A stretch of 64,000 nucleotides of DNA from Alistipes sp. (lineage in GTDB: Bacteria; Bacteroidota; Bacteroidia; Bacteroidales; Rikenellaceae), in contig JAFYQI010000012.1 in the NCBI GenBank assembly GCA_017547175.1, forward strand, positions 1 through 64,000. Reading direction: 5' to 3'. Positions 27,350-35,003 of the stretch are shown piece by piece. Position numbers and translations under genes: made by a program. The notes beneath the pieces are model-generated. The model did no database searches and was not told where the DNA came from. It saw only the letters and a program-made list of their open reading frames with translations. Positions within the stretch are counted from its first letter, which is position 1; every line of letters starts with the position of its first letter.

Positions 27350-27949
27350 TTATGCTTCGGGGGTACTGGCCCCGGCCTTTTTTAATTTTTCGATCAGAAT
27401 ATCGGCTCGACCCTCGCGGATGGTGAGATGCATGGTGCAGAGATTATCAAACTCTTGACCCGTGATGCGAGGCTGCTCCTCTTTGATGACCCGCATCACA
27501 TCGTTCATCACCAGATACGGGAAGTCGATTGTAAAACGACGATCTACAGTCTTCTCGATCACCGTAGCTGCTTCAATAGCGTTGGCTGCTGCCTCTTTAT
27601 AGGCAGCAATCAACCCTGGAACTCCCAGCTTCGTGCCACCAAAGTAGCGCACCACTACGATCAGGCAATCCGTGATTTCATGTGAGAGCATCTGTCCCAA
27701 GATGGGTTTGCCGGCAGTTCCTGACGGCTCGCCATCGTCATTGGCACGGAATTGCTGACCTCGAGGTCCCAATCGCCAGGCGTAGCAGTGGTGAGTGGCG
27801 TCGAAATAACGTTTACGCAACGCATCGAGCGCCTCGCGTATCTGCTCCTCATTTTCGACGGGATAGATAAACGAGAGGAACTTGCTGCTGCGTTCACGCA
27901 TGGTTACTTCAACCGCCTCCTCAATGGTTTTATAGAGATCTGCTTCCAC
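27350..27949 (-). CDS. YigZ/IMPACT family protein
   Basis: The 199-aa protein has the UPF0029 fold: KFLSFIYPVENEEQIREAL, the signature DATHHCYAWRLG near residue 50 and NDDGEPSGTAGKPIL near 70, then VVRYFGGTKLGVPGLI near 100 and a ferredoxin-like C-terminal domain. In eukaryotes IMPACT modulates translation control; the bacterial role is undefined, with suggested links to translation or nucleic acid binding. It starts 1 nt after the lepB stop. Confidence 0.92.
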   Translation of the reverse strand: MEADLYKTIEEAVEVTMRERSSKFLSFIYPVENEEQIREALDALRKRYFDATHHCYAWRLGPRGQQFRANDDGEPSGTAGKPILGQMLSHEITDCLIVVVRYFGGTKLGVPGLIAAYKEAAANAIEAATVIEKTVDRRFTIDFPYLVMNDVMRVIKEEQPRITGQEFDNLCTMHLTIREGRADILIEKLKKAGASTPEA

Positions 27950-27950
27950 C

Positions 27951-29294
27951 CTACTTTACTTTGTTAAAGAGTCTGTTCCATCGAATCCCTCCGTTGATTT
28001 TGTCGATAGATAACCAGATGAACGAGGCCTTGCCGACGATGTGGTCCTCGGGAACAAATCCCCAAAAACGTGAGTCGGCCGAATTGTGGCGATTGTCACC
28101 CATCATCCAATAATAATCCATTGCAAAGGTGTAGTCCGTAGCGGGGGCGCCGTCAATGAAGATTTGGCCATCTTCCTCCGTAAGAGTATGTCCCTCATAG
28201 ACCTCGATAATACGACGATAGATGGGCAAAGTCTCGGGAGTCAGTGGAATAGTCATGCCTTTTTGGGGGATCCAAATCGGGCCATAGTCATCTTGACTCC
28301 AACGCTTTTCAGCCCACTGCGGGAATACCTCTGTGTTGGCGCTATGACGGTAACGGCGAACTGAGAGTACGTTTTGTGACTTGGCCAACTTTTCGGCGCG
28401 GTCCTCGGTCGTAAAGAGATAATAGACTGACCCGTTTCCCGAAAATTCGGTGATGCCGAGGCGGTTGAGTGCCTGCGCCGAGAGAGCCGACGAGGTTTGT
28501 ACAATGTAGGTGTATTGTAGTCCCTCCTGTTTAGGTTGTGCTTGGCCGTTGATAAGGATGTCGCCATCAACGATTTGGAGCGTATCGCCGGCTACGGCAA
28601 CACAACGTTTGATGTAGTTCTCTCGTTTGTCTACCGGGCGACTGATGACGGTGTACTCTTCGTTGAGCTTCTTGCGGCCATGCTCGGTGCCGAGCGTCTG
28701 CTCGTAGCTGCGTACAACGTCGTAATAGGTGAGAGCCTGATTCTCTAGCAGGACAGTGTCTCCGGCCGGAAAATTAAAGACAACTACATCGCCTCGTTCG
28801 ATCGAACGCAATCCCTTCAAACGGTTGTAGGGCCATTTGATGCACTCTGAGAATGATTTCTTGGTCTGCGAGAAGGGCATCGTGTGGTGCACGAAGGGGA
28901 ATGCTACGGGGGTATTGGGCATTTTGGGCCCATAGGTCACTTTGCTTACGTAGAGATAATCACCCACTAACAACGAGTGCTCCATTGAGGAGGTTGGGAT
29001 GACATACATTTGGAAAACAAACAGATGCACCAGCGATGCTACAATCGTAGCAAAGACGATGGCGTTGACCCATTCGTAAATTGTGCGATAGAGAGCGCTA
29101 CGCTTGCAAAGATCGTCGTTGTAGTGCCAGATATAGCGGTAAAAGAGCTTGGAGATGTAAAAATCGTATATGACGATCAAGCCCAGCAGCATCCACAGAT
29201 TGCCGGTCCATACGACAAACCAGAGTGTGTATAGCAATGAGGCAAGCGTAAATCCTACCCATTTGTTGCAAAAAAAAGCCTTGATTTTATCCAT
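27951..29294 (-). CDS. lepB: Signal peptidase I
   Basis: The 447-aa S26A protease cleaves signal peptides at the outer face of the inner membrane. Two N-terminal transmembrane segments (residues about 10-50 and 75-100) precede the Ser motif PTSSMEHSLLVGDYL, the Lys motif ENYIKRCVAVAGDTLQI and the C-terminal GDNRHNSADSRFWG. The protein is longer than E. coli LepB because about 150 residues are inserted between the catalytic strands, as is usual in Bacteroidales. It follows dapB by 9 nt. Confidence 0.96.
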   Translation of the reverse strand: MDKIKAFFCNKWVGFTLASLLYTLWFVVWTGNLWMLLGLIVIYDFYISKLFYRYIWHYNDDLCKRSALYRTIYEWVNAIVFATIVASLVHLFVFQMYVIPTSSMEHSLLVGDYLYVSKVTYGPKMPNTPVAFPFVHHTMPFSQTKKSFSECIKWPYNRLKGLRSIERGDVVVFNFPAGDTVLLENQALTYYDVVRSYEQTLGTEHGRKKLNEEYTVISRPVDKRENYIKRCVAVAGDTLQIVDGDILINGQAQPKQEGLQYTYIVQTSSALSAQALNRLGITEFSGNGSVYYLFTTEDRAEKLAKSQNVLSVRRYRHSANTEVFPQWAEKRWSQDDYGPIWIPQKGMTIPLTPETLPIYRRIIEVYEGHTLTEEDGQIFIDGAPATDYTFAMDYYWMMGDNRHNSADSRFWGFVPEDHIVGKASFIWLSIDKINGGIRWNRLFNKVK

Positions 29295-29303
29295 TGTTTT
29301 TCG

Positions 29304-30056
29304 CTATTTCATCAAATCTTCCATCGAAAAGATACCCTCTTTGCCGCACAGGAACTCGGCGGCAATGACGGCGCCCATCGCTAATGTGCGACGATTCTTG
29401 ATGGTATGTTTCAATATCAGTTGATCATCCTCAGATTCATAGGTTACGGTGTGGATGCCCGGGACCATACCTTCGCGAATAGAACGAATGATAAGATCCT
29501 CTTCCGTAACAGCCGTTTTTGATTCGATAGCCGACACATCGAAAATCGGAGCAAAATTAATCCATTGTTTTTTGGTTGAAAGGTTGTCGAGAATGCCTTC
29601 GGCCAATGTAATGGCCGTTCCACTCGGAGCATCCTTCTTCTGGATGTGGTGTACCTCCTCGATTTCGACGTTGTATTTGGCATTCAAACGCTCGATCTGG
29701 GCTGCCAACTGACGGTTGAGATTGAAAAGCAGGTTGACACCCAAACAATAGTTCGAAGCGTAAAAGAGTGCACTATGTTGCGCCAAACAATACTGCTTCA
29801 ACTCATCCAGGCGATCGGTCCAACCGGTTGTGCCGCTAACGACCGGTATCCGATTTTCGATACAGGTATGCAGGTTGTCGTAGGCTGTTGTCGGGGTTGT
29901 GAATTCCAAGGCAACATCTATCCCCTTGAGATGCTCGGCGTCAAGTTCCGAGCGATTCTCCAGGTCAATGATGAGTTTAACTTCATGGCCGCGTTCCAAG
30001 AGAATTTGCTCGATCTCGCGCCCCATTTTTCCATATCCGATGATAGCTGCTTTCAT
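29304..30056 (-). CDS. dapB: 4-hydroxy-tetrahydrodipicolinate reductase
   Basis: The 250-aa protein starts at ATG 30054-30056; a TTG two codons upstream is also in frame. It has the NAD(P) loop IIGYGKMGREI near residue 5, VALEFTTPTTAY and VVSGTTGW, the substrate loop EEVHHIQKKDAPSGTA (catalytic HH then K) and GTHTV-like IHTVTYESEDDQ. It makes tetrahydrodipicolinate for lysine and diaminopimelate. It is the first gene of a six-gene operon that runs to 22684 with gaps of 0-9 nt. Confidence 0.95.
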   Translation of the reverse strand: MKAAIIGYGKMGREIEQILLERGHEVKLIIDLENRSELDAEHLKGIDVALEFTTPTTAYDNLHTCIENRIPVVSGTTGWTDRLDELKQYCLAQHSALFYASNYCLGVNLLFNLNRQLAAQIERLNAKYNVEIEEVHHIQKKDAPSGTAITLAEGILDNLSTKKQWINFAPIFDVSAIESKTAVTEEDLIIRSIREGMVPGIHTVTYESEDDQLILKHTIKNRRTLAMGAVIAAEFLCGKEGIFSMEDLMK

Positions 30057-30086
30057 GGGCAATAATTAGTGGTGTATAGAATCGTA

Positions 30087-30118
30087 CAAAGATAATACAT
30101 CTCGTGCGCACGACCAAA
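30087..30118 (-). promoter_or_regulatory. Promoter of the dapB-lepB-yigZ-uvrA operon
   Basis: On the minus strand TTTG (30115-30118), 20 nt, TATCTTTG (30087-30094), 30 nt before the dapB ATG. Confidence 0.75.
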
Positions 30119-30189
30119 TTTTATTATACGAACGAAGCTCTCTTATCTTTTATTTTACGGATGAGAAGAATCCTTGACAGCTGCATTTT

Positions 30190-30244
30190 ATGCAACAAGC
30201 GACTTCATCAACGATCATTATCCGGAGATCATTCATGAAGTCGC
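30190..30244 (-). terminator. Probable terminator of the formate/nitrite-type transporter gene
   Basis: GCGACTTCAT (30199-30208) pairs with ATGAAGTCGC (30235-30244); on the minus strand it is followed by TTGTTGC. The tail is weak. Confidence 0.5.
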
Positions 30245-30271
30245 CTGCCAAACGAGTCGCTTGTGACCGTT

Positions 30272-30877
30272 TTACTGAATTGGTTGTGTGAGATCTTTTT
30301 GGAGCATGATGCGCGGTAAGTTACATCCGATGTAGTTACCGATGATGGCGTACGCCCACGGGCGCAGCATCCACCACTCGAACTGATCGTTGATGGCGTA
30401 TACGCTGTAATAAAAAGCATCGGCTACACAGTGCGGTAAGCCGCACATGATGAAGACCGGTACACCGAACAACAAGGGGAGAAAATTTTTGTTTTGTGCG
30501 CCATATACGGCTAAAGTCATGATGATGCCGGTGCCGGTAGATGTTGCAATCAACCCGTGCCAACAAGCTGTTTCACGGCTAGCAATCAATATGTTGATCC
30601 CTTCCATGACTTTTGGATTTTTACTATACAAAGTGAGCGTGGCAACCAGGGCACATCCGATGACATTACCCAAAAGAATTAACACGACGCGGGGAAATTC
30701 ACGATAGGGCAAAAAACCGGCTTTGCCGGTATAGAGTTGGGCTTTACAAAGCACGACTCCGAGCAGACCGAATGCAAATAATATGGCACCGGCCAGTCCT
30801 CCGACATTAAGGTAGGTCAAGCCTCCGATTCCGATTAACATACCGGCAAAAATAGCAAGTCTGATCAGTTCTTTCAT
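30272..30877 (-). CDS. Short formate/nitrite transporter (FNT) family protein
   Basis: The 201-aa membrane protein has about six hydrophobic segments and FNT-like landmarks: CKAQLYTGKAGFL (first re-entrant loop), VVLILLGNVIGCAL and FIMCGLPHCVADAFYYSVY, which corresponds to the GxEHxVANMF pore motif with Ala-Asp-Ala in place of Ala-Asn-Met. Classical FNT channels are about 260-290 aa and move formate or nitrite; this is a shorter branch seen in gut Bacteroidetes, so the substrate is not certain. It is monocistronic, and repeat copy A begins just upstream of its promoter. Confidence 0.78.
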   Translation of the reverse strand: MKELIRLAIFAGMLIGIGGLTYLNVGGLAGAILFAFGLLGVVLCKAQLYTGKAGFLPYREFPRVVLILLGNVIGCALVATLTLYSKNPKVMEGINILIASRETACWHGLIATSTGTGIIMTLAVYGAQNKNFLPLLFGVPVFIMCGLPHCVADAFYYSVYAINDQFEWWMLRPWAYAIIGNYIGCNLPRIMLQKDLTQPIQ

Positions 30878-30912
30878 CTGTTGTTGTTTGGAGTTACTGT
30901 TTTTACAGGGCG

Positions 30913-30920
30913 CAAAAGTA
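30913..30920 (-). promoter_or_regulatory. -7 box of the FNT-type transporter gene
   Basis: TACTTTTG on the minus strand, 36 nt before the ATG. It lies 8 nt from the end of repeat copy A. Confidence 0.5.
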
Positions 30921-30927
30921 GAAATTA

Positions 30928-31157
30928 TTTAGTTAATATATCACAAGTGAACACTAAAATAATCTAACTGATTGGTAACCATTCCTCTATGTGTATTAGG
31001 AACTTTACGGAAGATTTTCATTATTGAAAAGCAATCTTTGTAATTCTCTATAAATTACCAAGTTAATTATTCAACACGCATTTGGATATTATTGGAATGA
31101 TTGGTATCTTTGTGGGGTGCGAGGTGAGAGTTATTGTACACCTTGAGCATATTAATT
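30928..31157 (+). repeat. Noncoding repeat, copy A (about 230 bp)
   Basis: The sequence from tttagttaatatatcac to gagcatattaatt recurs at 34625-34865 in the same orientation. Over the first 189 bp I count seven to eight substitutions and one 1-bp indel (about 96% identity by eye). A variable stretch of 20-30 bp follows, then an identical end (gtacaccttgagcatatta). The two ends form an imperfect terminal inverted repeat (about 14 of 22 bases). It contains no ORF but has a consensus promoter. It could be a MITE-like element or a duplicated control region. Confidence 0.85.
31081..31112 (+). promoter_or_regulatory. Consensus promoter inside repeat copy A
   Basis: TTTG (31081-31084), 20 nt, TATCTTTG (31105-31112). 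It points away from the FNT gene into a gene-free stretch that ends at the terminator at 31340-31376. Confidence 0.65.
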
Positions 31158-31236
31158 TATTTTTTAATACTCATTGTTAGGATTCTGCGTATGGTTGCGT
31201 CAAAAATCCCATCACAAATCCTGCTACAACCTATCT

Positions 31237-31338
31237 TTACGGCACGACCGTTACAATAAAGCGCGCGTAGGAGGTCATGCGCGGCAGCGCCATATCATAG
31301 GCCTCGAGGTGGTCACCCCGTGGTGGAAAGACCGATAA
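31237..31338 (-). pseudogene. Possible gene remnant (33 codons)
   Basis: The minus strand has an open frame ending in a stop at 31237 with coding-like, GC-rich codons (GDHLEAYDMALPRMTSYARF). It has no start codon and is cut off by stops just upstream in the terminator stem. It may be the 3' end of a lost gene; I do not recognise the family. Confidence 0.25.
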
Positions 31339-31339
31339 A

Positions 31340-31376
31340 CAAAAGAGCGATTAGCGGACTGCTAATCGCTCTTTTG
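31340..31376. terminator. Strong terminator of the CsgG/LPP20 operon
   Basis: CAAAAGAGCGATTAGC (31340-31355) pairs perfectly with GCTAATCGCTCTTTTG (31361-31376) around a 5-nt loop; T-rich tails lie on both sides. Confidence 0.85.
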
Positions 31377-31391
31377 TTTGCAGCGAAATAA

Positions 31392-32633
31392 TTATCTTCT
31401 CTTTCGGGCGCGCTTCTCCTCCTCTTTGGCAATGCGCTCCAAGCCATTTTCGCCATCTTTTTCGCCCTGCCTTGCCGCCAATTTATAGAATCGCTTCGCT
31501 ATCTCGAAATCTTCCTCGATCTCTTTTCCTTCCTCAAACATTGCTCCTTTTTTCAAGGCCAACTTTGCGTTCTTAGCAGCAGCGAGCTCATACCACATCA
31601 CTGCCTTTATAAGGTTCTCTTCTAATCCGAAGCTGCCACTCCAATAAGCGTCGCCCATCAAAACCTGCGACGGATTGTGCCCGTTTTGTGCAGCCTGCTC
31701 AAACCAGAAAATTGCTTGCGAGGGATCTTTGTCTGCTAAATCTTTACCCTCAGCGTACATCTCTGCCAAGATCACTTGTGCCTGTACATGACCCGATTCG
31801 GCAGCTTTGCGCAACCAGTTGAACGATTCGTAAGGATCTTTCTCTACGATATCTCCCGTCTTATACAACTCATACAGCTTGAATTGGGCCTTCATATGCC
31901 CCTTGTCTGCGGCGGCCTTATACGCTTCAACAGCCTCTTCCTGCTTACTACGATATTGGCGCGATTTCGAGGCAGAGAACATGGAGGTATGTGCACCCTG
32001 CGAGTAGAGCGATTGTGCTCGCAGGTACAACTCGTCGGGATTGGAATTAAGATCAATGTTTCTCTCCGCATTAAGTAGGCTTCGATTTCTCGCATGTGAT
32101 TGCGACTCCTGAGCCTGCTCGGCAGGTGCTGACGAAACTACACTTGAAGATTCGACAGCTTGTTGTTTGGGAGCAATAACCTTTAAAGTCATCGGCTCAA
32201 CAACATCCAACAACTCTCCCGAAGTAACCACTTTGACCTGTTGGCGATCAACATTTGCCGTACGCACATCAATCATCTTAATGCTCAACATATTGCGCCC
32301 TCCGGTAAGGGTTACAACCGAAAGAATAATCTTATTTGCACCAGCCATCTTACCGATTTCGGTTGCGTCGCTCTCTGCTACAATACCCGAATTGGTAAAT
32401 TGTTGCTCCTGCATCACCTTTTCAAGCAGTGATCGCTCTACAATCGTGTGCTTTCCGGTATTGACAATCGTCGAAGAGATAATCTCTCGAATCGCAATAC
32501 GCGTTCCGTCATCAATGGAAGTCCCACTGGAAGTAGGATCAAAAACCGCGATATTCAGTGAGGGGTCTTCATTGGCTATCGCCCAATGCGCCGCAAACAG
32601 CGCGAATAGTAAGGTTAGGTGTTTTTTCATCAT
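31392..32633 (-). CDS. Exported CsgG/LpoB-like protein with Sel1 repeats
   Basis: The 413-aa product has a signal peptide (KKHLTLLFALFAAHWAIA), then a CsgG/LpoB-type alpha/beta domain at residues 25-150 (LNIAVFDPTSSG, IVERSLLEKVMQEQQF, IGKMAGANKIILSVV), a Gln/Ser linker and about five Sel1 (TPR-like) repeats from residue 205 (AVEAYKAAADKGHMKAQFKL, SFNWLRKAAESGHVQAQVIL). The tail is basic (EEEKRARKRR). The layout suggests a periplasmic scaffold that binds partner proteins. It overlaps the preceding gene by 4 bp and ends the operon. The function is not known. Confidence 0.82.
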   Translation of the reverse strand: MMKKHLTLLFALFAAHWAIANEDPSLNIAVFDPTSSGTSIDDGTRIAIREIISSTIVNTGKHTIVERSLLEKVMQEQQFTNSGIVAESDATEIGKMAGANKIILSVVTLTGGRNMLSIKMIDVRTANVDRQQVKVVTSGELLDVVEPMTLKVIAPKQQAVESSSVVSSAPAEQAQESQSHARNRSLLNAERNIDLNSNPDELYLRAQSLYSQGAHTSMFSASKSRQYRSKQEEAVEAYKAAADKGHMKAQFKLYELYKTGDIVEKDPYESFNWLRKAAESGHVQAQVILAEMYAEGKDLADKDPSQAIFWFEQAAQNGHNPSQVLMGDAYWSGSFGLEENLIKAVMWYELAAAKNAKLALKKGAMFEEGKEIEEDFEIAKRFYKLAARQGEKDGENGLERIAKEEEKRARKRR

Positions 32634-33661
32634 TGCGTAATATTAGTTCTCATAATGTTACCCAGTTCGGTCTTTAACTCTTTGAATCCCGCCCGCGCAG
32701 CCTCGGAATAGCCTCGTGGGTGCCCACCTTTCACCGAAATTGCATTTTGATAGACGCGCTGATTGGTAATGCGCTTATCTATCGTAATCTCGGCATCGAG
32801 ATAGGCAATGTACGAGGTCATTGAACCAATTTGCACCGTGTGACTCTCACGAGCCGTTACATGAACCGTCACAAGCCATTGTGCCTCGGTGGGATTTTCC
32901 GTAAAGCTACAACCATCTATTGCAATAGCCCCTTTCAGCTCATTTTGCAAAGGATAAGGCGATCCGAAGAGGTCGGCCTTACCGACTACACAAACCACTG
33001 TTGCATGTTCCAATTCTGCCAGCGACTGTTTCAGTGACTGCTCTACCGTGTTTGCTTGATTCATTAAGACTATCAACTCCTCTTGCGGATAATCAAAAAA
33101 GCTCAGCCACATATATAAGTCAACGAACTGATCCATCGTGGGAATAGCTTGTTGTAGCTCTGCTTGCGCACGAGCCTTGAAGCCGTTTTTCGCGTAATTA
33201 TCTGCCAATGTCAAAGCATTCACGCCACCATTCAACACAACCTGAACCTCGTTTGCATAGAAACGGCGTGCAGCTGCCTTGTCGATAAAAGCAATGGCGA
33301 AACCCTCTTTTGTAAGCGGATCATAGTGTGTGCGCGTCTCTACGAGCTTCAACTCCAAATCGGTCGAGAACTCGGTGGTGGCTTGATATCTGACACTCGT
33401 GCGCCCGTTAAACGACTGCTTACTCATCACAGCGTGATCGCTGACTTGAACCTTCAGTTGTTTAGCCAAATTGGTTCGTGCAAAATTAAGCAGCTGATTT
33501 ACAAAAGCCGACTCAGACCACCCCTTCGTGTTAAAATCGCTCTGCATCTCAGCGAAATAACCGCCACCAGTGTAACTTTCCCACGCTTTCGGATACTGAT
33601 CTTGCGAAACAGCTCTACCGACAAAAAGCAACAAACAGAGTATAATCCAACACCTTTTCAT
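32630..33661 (-). CDS. Exported LPP20-like envelope protein
   Basis: The 343-aa protein has a signal peptide (CWIILCLLLFVGRAVS). Residues 25-150 resemble the LPP20 domain (QYPKAWESYTGGGYF, FARTNLAKQLKVQVSDHAV). A middle helical part carries TPR-like segments (FKARAQAELQQAIP). The C-terminal 100 residues are beta-rich and unrecognised, ending in an alpha stretch (GYSEAARAGFKELKTELGNI). It is coupled to the CsgG-like gene by a 4-bp overlap and follows the small LPP20-like gene by 18 nt. Confidence 0.72.
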   Translation of the reverse strand: MKRCWIILCLLLFVGRAVSQDQYPKAWESYTGGGYFAEMQSDFNTKGWSESAFVNQLLNFARTNLAKQLKVQVSDHAVMSKQSFNGRTSVRYQATTEFSTDLELKLVETRTHYDPLTKEGFAIAFIDKAAARRFYANEVQVVLNGGVNALTLADNYAKNGFKARAQAELQQAIPTMDQFVDLYMWLSFFDYPQEELIVLMNQANTVEQSLKQSLAELEHATVVCVVGKADLFGSPYPLQNELKGAIAIDGCSFTENPTEAQWLVTVHVTARESHTVQIGSMTSYIAYLDAEITIDKRITNQRVYQNAISVKGGHPRGYSEAARAGFKELKTELGNIMRTNITQ

Positions 33662-33679
33662 TGTCAGATCGATTATGCG

Positions 33680-34288
33680 TTACTGTTTAGCAGCGTCGAT
33701 GATCGACTGATTGATGTTTATGAATTGCTTTGTTTGCTCTTCAGTCAAGCCCATAGGCGAATAGCTCCCCGCGCTTTGAAGCAGTTTCACATACTGATCG
33801 CCTCGAATACCGATTTTAGCAGTGACCGCATACATACCCGTCTTTTGGCTGTACTCAATTTTTGCATCACCAAAGGGCTCACAAGCCGACTGAATGCTGC
33901 GGCTTACCTGCTCCCAGTGAGACTTCAAAGCCGTCATTACAACACCATTGTTAGCCAAGCTTGCTCGTTGTGCTTGATCCGTGACCGTATTATTTAATAC
34001 GCGCGAAAGAGTTGCATATGCTTCACGCTGTGCCAACTCGATTGCAATCTGCTTGTCATTAGCCTCACTAAATCCAGCATACCAACGATATGGGCGTTTG
34101 ATGATCTCCGTGCCATCTTCGCTCAAGGTCTCTGAAAACTCAATACCCTGAATCTTCTCATTAACAACCATCACACGCTCCCCTTCGAGGCTTTTTACTT
34201 TTTTCGGTTTTTTTGTTTTTTGGGCGTGTACGACTGTCGGGGCGACCAAAACACCCAGACACAAGAGGAAGCAAAACAGCTTTTTCAT
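33680..34288 (-). CDS. Small exported LPP20-like protein
   Basis: The 202-aa protein starts at the ATG at 34286-34288 with a clear signal peptide (KLFCFLLCLGVLVAPTVVHA); a longer in-frame extension to 34492 crosses the rod-shaped palindrome and is rejected. After a Lys-rich stretch (QKTKKPKKVKSL), residues 65-170 look LPP20-like (KRPYRWYAGFSEANDKQIAI, AQREAYATLSRVLNNTV). It is the first gene of the three-gene operon. Similar proteins occur in Bacteroidetes with no assigned role. Confidence 0.72.
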   Translation of the reverse strand: MKKLFCFLLCLGVLVAPTVVHAQKTKKPKKVKSLEGERVMVVNEKIQGIEFSETLSEDGTEIIKRPYRWYAGFSEANDKQIAIELAQREAYATLSRVLNNTVTDQAQRASLANNGVVMTALKSHWEQVSRSIQSACEPFGDAKIEYSQKTGMYAVTAKIGIRGDQYVKLLQSAGSYSPMGLTEEQTKQFININQSIIDAAKQ

Positions 34289-34344
34289 GGTAGTAGTTTT
34301 TTGCCACTCTCCGACCTCCAAAAGAGCTATGGTATAAAAACAAG

Positions 34345-34542
34345 AAAGTGTGGAGCCGAATCGTTCATCTGAATGGAGGTTCTGGAATACCTTTGTGCAA
34401 ATAAACAATACCCCACACCCGTATTGGATATGGGGCGAGCACCCCGATTGGATACCAATACCGAGTGACGAGTGTGATTGCTCTCCTTGCACAAAAAGAA
34501 ATTTTCCAGATTTCCATTCAAGGATAAAAGCGATTACACTTT
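34345..34542. ncRNA. Rod-shaped RNA-like palindrome, unassigned (6S-like in shape)
   Basis: Eight nested paired segments form one long rod: 34345-34351 with 34536-34542; 34359-34363 with 34531-34535; 34370-34377 with 34513-34520; 34381-34387 with 34504-34510; 34392-34400 with 34487-34495; 34406-34409 with 34477-34480; 34414-34418 with 34472-34476; 34421-34427 with 34455-34461, capped by GGGG/CCCC at 34432-34445. Internal loops separate the pairs. Size and shape recall 6S RNA, but I cannot assign a family. It lies 57 nt upstream of the CsgG/LPP20 operon and could instead be its leader. Confidence 0.5.
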
Positions 34543-34549
34543 CATCAAA
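34519..34549 (-). promoter_or_regulatory. Possible promoter for the rod RNA or CsgG/LPP20 operon
   Basis: On the minus strand TTTG (34546-34549), 19 nt, TATCCTTG (34519-34526), one mismatch in the -7 box. Transcription would start close to 34512, so the RNA would begin in the third paired segment and run towards the operon. Confidence 0.4.
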
Positions 34550-34624
34550 ATATGTATGTTACTCAGAGAATAACAATACAAATATAGAGAAATTTTTCGA
34601 AAAAAAATTCCTCTATACTTATTT

Positions 34625-34865
34625 TTTAGTTAATATATCACAGGTGAATACTAAAATAATCTAACTGATTGGTAACCATTCCTCTATGTGTATTAGGGAC
34701 TTTACGGAAGATTTTCATTATTGAAAAGCAATCTTTATAATTCTCTATAAATCACCAAGTTAAATTATTTAACAAGCATTTGGATATTATTGGAATGATT
34801 GGTATCTTTGTGGGATGATGGGTGGAAATTGGAATGAGTTAGTGTACACCTTGAGCATATTAATT
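34625..34865 (+). repeat. Noncoding repeat, copy B (about 241 bp)
   Basis: This copy is the direct-orientation counterpart of 30928-31157. It includes the same promoter and the same ends, with a 20-30-bp variable stretch before gtacaccttgagcatatta. Here the promoter points to aspA. Confidence 0.85.
34779..34810 (+). promoter_or_regulatory. Consensus promoter inside repeat copy B
   Basis: TTTG (34779-34782), 20 nt, TATCTTTG (34803-34810), about 190 nt upstream of the aspA ATG. Confidence 0.65.
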
Positions 34866-34913
34866 AAAAATAAACAAAGAGCCTTGTCTGAGGATATATA
34901 AAGGGGCTAACTA

Positions 34914-34944
34914 TTTGGCAGCCGAAAAATAAATACTAACTTTA
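34914..34944 (+). promoter_or_regulatory. Proximal promoter of aspA
   Basis: TTTG (34914-34917), 19 nt, TAACTTTA (34937-34944), one mismatch at the last base, 59 nt before the ATG. Confidence 0.5.
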
Positions 34945-35003
34945 CACAACAATAAGCACGAAACTTGGAATCAATATTATTTATCCTAAACACATAATCC
35001 GTT

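Larger units (their letters stand above)
31119..31376 (+). ncRNA. Candidate small transcript from repeat A promoter to terminator
   Basis: A promoter on one side and a 16-bp-stem terminator on the other delimit about 258 nt with no normal gene. Only a 22-codon ORF (31191-31259, MVASKIPSQILLQPIF) is present on the plus strand. This is an inferred transcript with no known family. Confidence 0.3.

Noticed and set aside
34350..34664. 104-codon plus-strand ORF across the rod palindrome
   Set aside because: Its codons follow the palindrome and repeat copy B; no promoter with good spacing or known family.
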